Below are positions 1-8,897 of a stretch of 64,000 nt of DNA, piece by piece. The notes under the pieces were generated by a model that did not search any database, had not been told where the DNA came from, and was given only the letters and a program-made list of their open reading frames with translations. Source of the DNA: Microbacterium yannicii (GTDB taxonomy: Bacteria; Actinomycetota; Actinomycetes; Actinomycetales; Microbacteriaceae); the NCBI RefSeq assembly GCF_024055635.1, contig NZ_JAMXMB010000027.1:1-64000 (forward strand), written 5' to 3'. Each line of letters starts with the position of its first letter. Position 1 is the first letter of the stretch. The position numbers and the translations under genes are program-made.

Positions 1-20
1 CCGCCCCCTTTCGGGGACGG
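1..20 (-). terminator. Hairpin downstream of katG
   Basis: An imperfect inverted repeat (CCG-CCCC, four-base loop, GGGG-CGG, one mismatch) lies 21 bases past the katG stop codon. On the minus strand it would form a GC-rich stem suited to ending the furA-katG transcript. No T-run is visible because the window ends here. Confidence 0.45.
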
Positions 21-41
21 GCCGCTCTTCTGTGTGTCGGA

Positions 42-2880
<2,839 letters not shown>

Positions 2881-2886
2881 TCCTCC

Positions 2887-2892
2887 AGCCTA
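2887..2892 (-). promoter_or_regulatory. Minus-10 box of furA (leaderless)
   Basis: TAGGCT on the minus strand, followed by six bases and the GTG start of furA. This spacing puts the transcription start on the start codon itself. A TTTGAA about 16 bases further upstream may serve as the -35 and lies inside the operator palindrome. Confidence 0.55.
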
Positions 2893-2897
2893 GCGTT

Positions 2898-2916
2898 GTT
2901 TTGATCTATTCAAAAC
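2898..2916. promoter_or_regulatory. Palindromic Fur-type operator
   Basis: A perfect seven-base inverted repeat, GTTTTGA and TCAAAAC, separated by five AT-rich bases, immediately upstream of furA and overlapping its likely -35. It stands out as AT-rich in a GC-rich setting. The position matches FurA autoregulation known from mycobacteria. Binding itself is inferred. Confidence 0.65.
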
Positions 2917-3011
2917 AGTGGTACGCAGCATCCGCCTCCCCTCTCCCCGGTTGACTTGCCCGGAGACGGAGGCGCGGCGGAACCGGGCCGCGGAGGCGCC
3001 CGGGGAGGAGC

Positions 3012-4007
3012 TCAGCCGGCGACGAGGGTCGGCGTGCCGGCTTCGTACTCGGTGAGGTCGCCGCTCTCGCCCAGGCGGTGCGCGCGACGCCCGACCACGA
3101 GCATGTAGACGAGGAACAGGGCCAGCGCGCTCGCGCCGATGCCGATCTTCACCGGCCACGGCCACGGCTGGGCGGTCACGAACCCCTCGATGATCCCCGA
3201 GAATCCCAGGGCGATGACGAGGCCGATCGCGATCGTGGCGAGCGATCGACCGGCGGCCGCCAGGGAATCGCCCCTCGAACGCGGGCCGGGTGCGACCCAG
3301 GCCCAGAAGATCTGCAGTCCCGCCGCCCCCGCCACGAAGATGCACGTGAGCTCGAGCATCCCGTGCGGGAGGATGTAGAGCACGAACACGTCGCCGCGGT
3401 CGAATGCGGCCATGATGGCCGCGGCCGTTCCCACGCCGACGGCGTTCTGCACGAGCACCATGATGGGCCACACGCCCGTGATGCCGAACAGCACGCACTG
3501 CGCTGCGATCCACGCGTTGTTCGTCCATACCGTGCCTGCGAAGACGGCCGCCGGGTTCTCGCTGTAGTAGTCCGTGAACTCGTTCTCGACGTAGTGCTCG
3601 AGCTGCGCCTGACTGCCGAGGCTCGCCACCAGCGCGGGGTCGCCCGCCACCCACAGCGCCACCACCGTCACGACCGCGACGAAGCCCAGCGCGATGGCGA
3701 GCGTCGCCCAGCGCACGCGGTACAGCGCGGCGGGCAGCTGCAGTGCGAAGAAGCGCGGAATCTGGCGCATGACGTTCTCGGGAGCACCGGTGAGGCGCAG
3801 CCGGGCACGCGCGAGCATCGTGGAGATGTGGTCGCCCTGGATGCTGCGCCCCGCGGATGTCTTCGCGTCCGCGAGGTCGGCCGATGCGGCGCGGTAGCGC
3901 GTCACGAGCTCATCGACCTCGGTCCCCGAGAGGCGTCGTGCACGGCTCAGCTCGTCGAGCCGCGCCCACTCCTCGCGCCGGGCAGCCGTGAGCGCATCGA
4001 GGTCCAT
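3012..4007 (-). CDS. SpoIIM/DUF95-family membrane protein
   Basis: Integral membrane protein of 331 residues from the stage II sporulation protein M (DUF95) family. Despite the family name it is widespread in non-sporulating actinobacteria, where its role is unclear. A charged cytoplasmic N-terminus (about 1-95) is followed by roughly six hydrophobic segments. The conserved core LPHGMLEL, with its His-Gly and Glu, is present. The ATG at 4007 is chosen because TACAGT lies seven bases upstream, fitting a leaderless start; an ATG 18 bases further upstream is possible. It is divergent from an RDD-family gene with only 16 bases between the start codons. This pairing is common in actinobacteria and suggests a shared membrane function. 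Confidence 0.85.
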   Translation of the reverse strand: MDLDALTAARREEWARLDELSRARRLSGTEVDELVTRYRAASADLADAKTSAGRSIQGDHISTMLARARLRLTGAPENVMRQIPRFFALQLPAALYRVRWATLAIALGFVAVVTVVALWVAGDPALVASLGSQAQLEHYVENEFTDYYSENPAAVFAGTVWTNNAWIAAQCVLFGITGVWPIMVLVQNAVGVGTAAAIMAAFDRGDVFVLYILPHGMLELTCIFVAGAAGLQIFWAWVAPGPRSRGDSLAAAGRSLATIAIGLVIALGFSGIIEGFVTAQPWPWPVKIGIGASALALFLVYMLVVGRRAHRLGESGDLTEYEAGTPTLVAG

Positions 4008-4014
4008 GTGTTTC

Positions 4015-4020
4015 ACTGTA
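4015..4020 (-). promoter_or_regulatory. Minus-10 box of the SpoIIM-like gene
   Basis: TACAGT on the minus strand, seven bases before the ATG at 4007. It lies in the 16-base gap between two divergent start codons, so the two genes must share or overlap their promoters. Confidence 0.45.
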
Positions 4021-4023
4021 GCC

Positions 4024-4869
4024 ATGACCGCTGAGCGCCCCGCGATCGTCGACATCCACCAGGACGAGGTGCTCACCGGTGAGGCTGTCGCGCTGGACGT
4101 GCAGCCGCTCGGCTACTTCCTGCGCGCGCTCGGGGTGCTGATCGACATGCTGCTCGGGGTCGCCGTGCTGCTGCTGTTCGCCTGGGGTATCGGCTGGCTG
4201 CTAGGCCTCGGCGCCCTGGATGAGGCCATCGTGCCGATCCTCACGATCGTCGTGCTCGTGCTCGTCATGGTCGTGATCCCGACGGTGGTCGAGACCACCA
4301 CGCGGGGGCGCAGCCTCGGCCGCCTCGCGGTGGGCGGTCGCATCGTCCGCGCCGACGGGGGCGCCGCCGGCTTCCGGCACGCCTTCATCCGCGCGCTCGT
4401 CGGCGTGTTCGAGCTGTGGTTCACCGTGGGTGCCGTCGCAGCCCTGGTGGGAGCGTTCACTCCGCGGTCCCAGCGACTCGGCGACCTCCTGGCCGGCACC
4501 TACTCCGAGCGCACGCGCACCCCGCGACTGCCCGACGTCTCGTTCGGCATCCCTCCCGTCCTCGCGGACTGGGCGGTGATCGCCGACGTCGCGCGCCTCC
4601 CGGAGCGCCTCGCCCGGCGTCTCGCGCAGTTCGCCCGCTCGGCCGCGAACATGGAGCCGGCCGCACGCGCGCGGGTCGCGGCATCCCTCGCCCGAGAAGC
4701 AGCCGAGCACGTCTCACCCGTGCCGGCCGTCGACCCCGAGACCTTCCTCATGGGCGTCGTCACGGTCCGGCGCGAGCGCGAGCTTCGCGCGCTGCGCCTC
4801 GAGACCGCCCGCGCCGACGCACTCGCTGCGCCGGTGTCGGCCCCGCCCCGCGGCTTCCCCGAGCGCTGA
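4024..4869 (+). CDS. RDD-family membrane protein
   Basis: Membrane protein of 281 residues with the RDD domain in roughly the first 160 residues, including three to four hydrophobic segments and the conserved TTTRGRSLGRLAVGGRIV stretch after the second. The C-terminal 110 residues are soluble, rich in Ala, Arg and Glu, and probably helical. Transport or lipid-related roles have been proposed for RDD proteins elsewhere; nothing here fixes one. The start ATG at 4024 is followed by a typical family N-terminus. It is divergent from, and nearly touching, the SpoIIM-like gene, and converges on ahcY with a 16-base gap. Confidence 0.87.
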   Translation: MTAERPAIVDIHQDEVLTGEAVALDVQPLGYFLRALGVLIDMLLGVAVLLLFAWGIGWLLGLGALDEAIVPILTIVVLVLVMVVIPTVVETTTRGRSLGRLAVGGRIVRADGGAAGFRHAFIRALVGVFELWFTVGAVAALVGAFTPRSQRLGDLLAGTYSERTRTPRLPDVSFGIPPVLADWAVIADVARLPERLARRLAQFARSAANMEPAARARVAASLAREAAEHVSPVPAVDPETFLMGVVTVRRERELRALRLETARADALAAPVSAPPRGFPER

Positions 4870-4885
4870 TTCCGCGGGAGCCGCC

Positions 4886-6403
4886 TCAGTAGCGGTAGTG
4901 GTCCAGCTTGTAGGGACCCTCGACCGGCACGCCGATGTACGACGCCTGCTCGGGCGTCAGCTCGGTGAGCTGCACGCCGAGCGCGTCCAGGTGCAGTCGC
5001 GCGACCTTCTCGTCGAGGTGCTTCGGCAGCGTGTACACCGCGGTCGGGTACTCGTCGCGCTTGGTGAACAGCTCGATCTGCGCGAGCACCTGGTTCGTGA
5101 ACGATGCGCTCATGACGAACGACGGATGCCCCGTGGCGTTGCCGAGGTTCAGCAGCCGGCCTTCGCTCAGGACGAGCACGCTGCGTCCGTTCGGCAGACG
5201 CCATTCGTGCACCTGCGGCTTGATCTCGACCTTCTCGGCGCCGGGCAGCGCCTCGAGGCCCGCCATGTCGATCTCGTTGTCGAAATGACCGACGTTGCCG
5301 ACGATCGCGAGGTGCTTGAGCTTCAGCAGGTCGTCGGTGGTGACGACATCCTTGTTGCCGGTGCCCGTGATGACGATGTCGGCCTGTCCGGCGACATCCG
5401 TGAGACGCGCCACCTGGTAGCCGTCCATCGCGGCCTGCAGTGCGCAGATCGGGTCGACCTCGCCGACGATCACCCGCGCACCCTGGCCGCGCAGAGCTTC
5501 GGCGGCCCCCTTGCCGACGTCGCCGTAGCCGCACACGAAGGCCACCTTGCCGCCCATCAGCACGTCGGTCGCACGGTTGATGCCATCGGGCAGCGAGTGG
5601 CGGATGCCGTACTTGTTGTCGAACTTCGACTTCGTGACCGAGTCGTTCACGTTGATCGCCGGGAACAGCAGCTCACCGGCCGCCGCGAGCTCGTACAGCC
5701 GGTGCACGCCGGTCGTCGTCTCCTCCGTCACCCCGAGCAGATCCGCCGCCATCCGTGTGAAGCGCTGCGGATCGCGCGCGATCGACGCCCGCAGCGTGTC
5801 GAGGATGATCCGGTACTCGGCGTTGACAGCTTCTCCGGTCCCTGAGCCTGTCGAAGGGTCCGGAACCGAACCCGACTTCTCGAACTCGACGCCCTTGTGC
5901 ACGAGGAGGGTCGCGTCACCGCCGTCGTCGAGGATCATGTTCGGCCCGTCGAAGCCCTCGGCCGACCAGTCGAAGATGCGGTCGGCGAGGCGCCAGTACT
6001 CCTCGAGGGTCTCGCCCTTCCACGCGAACACCGGGATGCCGGCGGGGGCGTCGACCGTGCCCGTCGGACCGACGACGACCGCTGCGGCCGCTTCGTCCTG
6101 CGTGGAGAAGATGTTGCAGCTCGCCCAGCGCACCTGTGCGCCCAGCGCGACGAGAGTCTCGATGAGCACGGCGGTCTGCACCGTCATGTGCAGCGAGCCG
6201 GCGATGCGCGCGCCTTTCAGCGGCTGCGACGGGCCGAACTCGTCACGCAGCGCCATGAGGCCCGGCATCTCGTTCTCGGCGAGGCGCAGCTGATGCCGTC
6301 CCGCCTCGGCGAGCGAGAGGTCCGCGACCTCGTACTCGAACCCTTCAACGGGCTCCGGGAGTGCGGACGTGGAAGGCGCGGCGACGGGAGTGTGGGTCGG
6401 CAT
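4886..6403 (-). CDS. ahcY: Adenosylhomocysteinase
   Basis: NAD-dependent enzyme that hydrolyses S-adenosylhomocysteine to adenosine and homocysteine, clearing the product of methylation reactions. The 505-residue protein has the substrate domain, the long actinobacterial insertion, the NAD site GYGDVGKG and the C-terminal DHYRY tail that completes the neighbour's NAD site. The ATG at 6403 gives a normal-length protein. Two stretches look added: [11 protein letters not shown] inside the insertion loop and LPEPVEGF near the N-terminus. Both are encoded by copies of a dispersed DNA repeat (5837-5861 and 6341-6360). Gene order with DUF3499, whiB and manA resembles the mycobacterial sahH region. 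It probably shares a transcript with the DUF3499 gene 22 bases upstream. Confidence 0.96.
   Translation of the reverse strand: MPTHTPVAAPSTSALPEPVEGFEYEVADLSLAEAGRHQLRLAENEMPGLMALRDEFGPSQPLKGARIAGSLHMTVQTAVLIETLVALGAQVRWASCNIFSTQDEAAAAVVVGPTGTVDAPAGIPVFAWKGETLEEYWRLADRIFDWSAEGFDGPNMILDDGGDATLLVHKGVEFEKSGSVPDPSTGSGTGEAVNAEYRIILDTLRASIARDPQRFTRMAADLLGVTEETTTGVHRLYELAAAGELLFPAINVNDSVTKSKFDNKYGIRHSLPDGINRATDVLMGGKVAFVCGYGDVGKGAAEALRGQGARVIVGEVDPICALQAAMDGYQVARLTDVAGQADIVITGTGNKDVVTTDDLLKLKHLAIVGNVGHFDNEIDMAGLEALPGAEKVEIKPQVHEWRLPNGRSVLVLSEGRLLNLGNATGHPSFVMSASFTNQVLAQIELFTKRDEYPTAVYTLPKHLDEKVARLHLDALGVQLTELTPEQASYIGVPVEGPYKLDHYRY
5837..5861. repeat. Dispersed repeat inside ahcY
   Basis: A GC-rich element with core CCTGAGCCTGTCGAAGGG on the plus strand, lying in frame in ahcY and adding residues around [10 protein letters not shown]. 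Related copies occur at 6341-6360 and, as an inverted pair, between purE and purK. Confidence 0.6.
6341..6360. repeat. Degenerate repeat copy at ahcY N-terminus
   Basis: Matches the inverted form of the 5837 repeat at 17 of 20 positions by eye. It encodes the LPEPVEG segment, which precedes the conserved start of the AhcY fold. Confidence 0.45.
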
Positions 6404-6425
6404 CCGCCCATTCTCCCACGCCGGC

Positions 6426-6632
6426 TCAGGCGCGGAGGGTCTCGTGCCGTACGACGACCCAGCCCTTGGGCACCGAGAGGCGGTCGGTGTGGATCGCGCA
6501 CAGATCGTGCGCGTGCGGGTCGCCGCCGATGCCGAGCGGACCGAGTGCCGCCATCTGGTCGCCGTAGTCGTAGGTGAGGGTCGACACCGCCTCACGGGCG
6601 CAGCCGACTTTGGAGCACACTCTCTCACGCAT
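6426..6632 (-). CDS. DUF3499-family small protein
   Basis: Small actinobacterial protein of 68 residues, function unknown. It begins [11 protein letters not shown], with two cysteines, and carries a third in DLCAIHTDR, so a metal or zinc-ribbon-like fold is plausible. The start at 6632 has TAGCGT seven bases upstream and excludes a long unrelated extension. In mycobacteria the family lies beside a DUF1025-type gene, whiB2 and the GDP-mannose genes, as here. It is followed after 22 bases by ahcY on the same strand. Confidence 0.85.
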   Translation of the reverse strand: MRERVCSKVGCAREAVSTLTYDYGDQMAALGPLGIGGDPHAHDLCAIHTDRLSVPKGWVVVRHETLRA

Positions 6633-6639
6633 CGGCTCG

Positions 6640-6645
6640 ACGCTA
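6640..6645 (-). promoter_or_regulatory. Minus-10 box of the DUF3499 gene
   Basis: TAGCGT on the minus strand, seven bases before the ATG at 6632, suggesting a leaderless DUF3499-ahcY transcript. Confidence 0.4.
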
Positions 6646-6727
6646 CCGTGGCCGAGCAGCGAGGAGACGGATGCCGCGCCGCGGCGCCTCAGCCGCGTGC
6701 CGGTCCGCTCAGCCGCCCGGGCTCGGA

Positions 6728-6867
6728 GATCCGCCCAGAGTCGGATCAAGCGCCGGGAAACTTCCGACTCGCGGCAGATCCCCGGGCACCCGGCATCCAC
6801 CCAGGCCCGGGGATCCGCCCAGAGTCGGATCCAGCGCCGGGAACCCCCGAACCACGGCAGATCCCCG
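6728..6867. repeat. Two direct repeats of about 57 bp
   Basis: Copies at 6728-6784 and 6812-6867 share GATCCGCCCAGAGTCGGAT, the CGCCGGGAA core and the CGGCAGATCCCCG end, with scattered differences in between. They are offset by 83-84 bases. They fill the 283-base gap between the divergent DUF3499 and DUF1025-type genes. No protein is evident. Confidence 0.75.
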
Positions 6868-6903
6868 AACGAGGGCGGATGCCGCTCCCTGAAGCCGCGG
6901 TTC

Positions 6904-6909
6904 TAGGAT
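6904..6909 (+). promoter_or_regulatory. Minus-10 box of the DUF1025-type gene
   Basis: TAGGAT followed by six bases and the ATG at 6916, a leaderless arrangement. It lies just downstream of the direct repeats. Confidence 0.5.
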
Positions 6910-6915
6910 GGGGGC

Positions 6916-7356
6916 ATGGCGTGGCGGCGGACCCGGACCAGCGAACGCACGCAGGCGCGTGCGTCCCGTCACGGACGCCATGGCCGCGAGGGCCGAAGCC
7001 CTGTCGTGCGGCCGCCCCTTCCGCCGCTGGACACCCGCGTCGACCGCTTCGACCTCTCCGTCGGCACCGCGGCGGAGTTCCTGCGCTCCGCATGGCCCGA
7101 ACTGCGCGACGTGCGCTTCGAGGTGGCCGACATGCCGGCCGCGACAGATGACGACGGCATCCCGCGCTGGACCGTGCTGCCCGACGCCGGGCGCATCATC
7201 CTGTACCGCCTGCCGATCGAGCGTCTCAGCCATCTGCACCGCGATGACGAGCTGCACCGGCGCATGCTCGTCGAGGGCGCCGTCTTCCGCGCGGCGGCGG
7301 AGTACCTCGACCGCGACCCGTGGGACCTGGGCCCGGAGCGCTTCCGGTACTTTTGA
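6916..7356 (+). CDS. DUF1025/PF06262-type protein, no HExxH motif
   Basis: Protein of 146 residues resembling the actinobacterial branch of the 'metallopeptidase family' (DUF1025). The N-terminal 35 residues are Arg-rich and probably disordered. The folded part starts near RFDLSVGTAAEFL. In canonical members the zinc helix reads HExxH; the equivalent region here (LHRRMLVEGAVFRAAAEYL) has no such motif, so peptidase activity is doubtful. It ends with the family-like DPWDLGPERFRYF. The conserved neighbourhood (DUF3499, WhiB, DUF5719) supports the assignment. The start is leaderless, with TAGGAT six bases upstream. It converges on the DUF5719 gene. Confidence 0.75.
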   Translation: MAWRRTRTSERTQARASRHGRHGREGRSPVVRPPLPPLDTRVDRFDLSVGTAAEFLRSAWPELRDVRFEVADMPAATDDDGIPRWTVLPDAGRIILYRLPIERLSHLHRDDELHRRMLVEGAVFRAAAEYLDRDPWDLGPERFRYF

Positions 7357-7408
7357 CGCGGCTCGGATCAGTGCGAGCGCTAGCGAGCGTTGATGCGAGC
7401 CGGGTCAA

Positions 7409-7436
7409 GGTTGAGCGAGCGAAGCGAGACGAAACC
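7409..7436. repeat. Dispersed intergenic repeat, copy 1
   Basis: Contains GAGCGAGCGAAGCGAGACG, in the gap between convergent genes. The reverse complement of 52078-52113 is closely related (a short insertion apart), so this is a dispersed intergenic element. It could form hairpins and help terminate transcription. Confidence 0.5.
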
Positions 7437-7463
7437 CCGCGCCGTGGGATGCCAGAAGGCGAC

Positions 7464-8897
7464 TCAGGGGTAGACGACGATCTCGGCCGTCGCGACGTCC
7501 GACGGCCACACCGGCACACCCGCCAGCGCCCCGTCACCGGCGAAGGATAGGCCCGCCCGCACCGGCGCCTCCGGCTCGAACCGGTACACCGTGCGCGCCG
7601 AGAGGCGCACGCTGACCGACCCGCTCGCGGGGACGGTGACTTGCAGCGGCGATCCGCCGTCGACCGCGGTGACGGTGACCGCGACCGGCTCACCGGACGG
7701 GTTGACCACCGAGAGCGCCGGCGTCGGTCCGCCCGGCGTCGCGAACAGGGAGCTCACCGACACCTCCGGCGCCGGGGTGTACCACGCGAAGTCGTCGCCT
7801 GCGCCGACGCCGGTCGCCTGCCACACCGCGGCCACCACGGGGGCGTCGGCGTCGATGGCGACGGTGTACGACCCGGCGGTCAATCCGTCCAGTGCCAGCT
7901 CGATCGGCTTGCCGGCCTCGAGCGCGACCTCCTGCGGATCGCGCAACTGCCCGGTGCTGCCGACCGCGGTCACCGTGACATGGGCGGTCGCGGCAGCGGA
8001 GGGCGACAGCATCCGCAGCACCGTCACGTCGTCGTCGGCGTCCGGCGCAGGGCTGCCCGCGGCGCCGTCCTCGGCACCCGACCGACGCGACACGGTGATG
8101 CCGGTGATGACCTCCGTCGTATCGGCCTGCGCCACGGGACCGACCTGGTCGACGCCGCCGGGGGTGAGCGTGCGCGTGATGCTCGCCTGCAGCGACGCGC
8201 GGATGGGCGCGCCCACGGCCGAGACGCGCACCACCGGGGTCTCCTCGCCGAGCGCGATGCCCGCGAGCGGGACCACCCGCTGCGTGCCGGGCGCGACCAC
8301 GAGGTCGACACCGCCCGGCGGCGTCTGCGCGCCGGCCGCGCCGAAAACGGTGAGCTGCACCGTCGCCGGAACGGTGCCGGGGTTCGCGAGCAGCACGAGG
8401 TCGGCCGCGCCGGTGGCGCCGGAACCGCCCACCAGCCACGAGTCCAGCAACGGCGGGCGGCACGCTGAGGCAGCGAACCCGGCGAGGTCGTCGGCGGACG
8501 CCGTCGCCGCCCCGCTGGCCGCCACGTCCACCGCTTGGTCGTCGATCGGCGGAGCCGTGTACGCCAGCGGCCCCGGTCCGACATCGGTCGTCTCGAGCCG
8601 CTGCTCGGTGGGCGGCGCTCCTTCGGCCACGCCCACCACGACCGACTGGGGGGCCGCGATGGAGATGTCCGCGGCATTCGTCGGATCGCGTCCGATCGAC
8701 AGCAGCGCGCCGTCACAGGCGACCACGGAGGCTGCAGGCGCCGGAGTGGCGGGCACGCTGAGCGGCTCTCGGACCACCGTCGGCCACGGCACCGATACGG
8801 CTGTGACCACCGCCACGACCGCGCAGATCGAGATGATGGTGCCGATCAGGAGACGGGCACTCGTCGGCGCCCAGCGGAAAACGCGTCGGTCGCTCAT
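7464..8897 (-). CDS. DUF5719-family secreted or anchored protein
   Basis: Protein of 477 residues with one N-terminal membrane segment (about 15-38) and a large extracytoplasmic part rich in Ala, Val, Pro and Thr, with repeated beta-rich, immunoglobulin-like stretches such as VPATVQLTVFG and PVAVTVTAVDGG. This matches DUF5719, found in actinobacteria next to a very large glycosyltransferase and WhiB. The ATG overlaps the stop of that glycosyltransferase by four bases, so the two are translationally coupled and probably act together at the envelope. Function unknown. A longer reading frame upstream is only the shadow of the glycosyltransferase. Confidence 0.82.
   Translation of the reverse strand: MSDRRVFRWAPTSARLLIGTIISICAVVAVVTAVSVPWPTVVREPLSVPATPAPAASVVACDGALLSIGRDPTNAADISIAAPQSVVVGVAEGAPPTEQRLETTDVGPGPLAYTAPPIDDQAVDVAASGAATASADDLAGFAASACRPPLLDSWLVGGSGATGAADLVLLANPGTVPATVQLTVFGAAGAQTPPGGVDLVVAPGTQRVVPLAGIALGEETPVVRVSAVGAPIRASLQASITRTLTPGGVDQVGPVAQADTTEVITGITVSRRSGAEDGAAGSPAPDADDDVTVLRMLSPSAAATAHVTVTAVGSTGQLRDPQEVALEAGKPIELALDGLTAGSYTVAIDADAPVVAAVWQATGVGAGDDFAWYTPAPEVSVSSLFATPGGPTPALSVVNPSGEPVAVTVTAVDGGSPLQVTVPASGSVSVRLSARTVYRFEPEAPVRAGLSFAGDGALAGVPVWPSDVATAEIVVYP

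Noticed and set aside
6404..6425. S-adenosylhomocysteine riboswitch before ahcY
   Set aside because: Only 22 bases separate ahcY from the upstream DUF3499 gene, too short for a riboswitch.
6728..6867. Possible CRISPR array
   Set aside because: Only two imperfect copies of about 57 bp with a 27-bp gap, no cas genes and no regular spacers.
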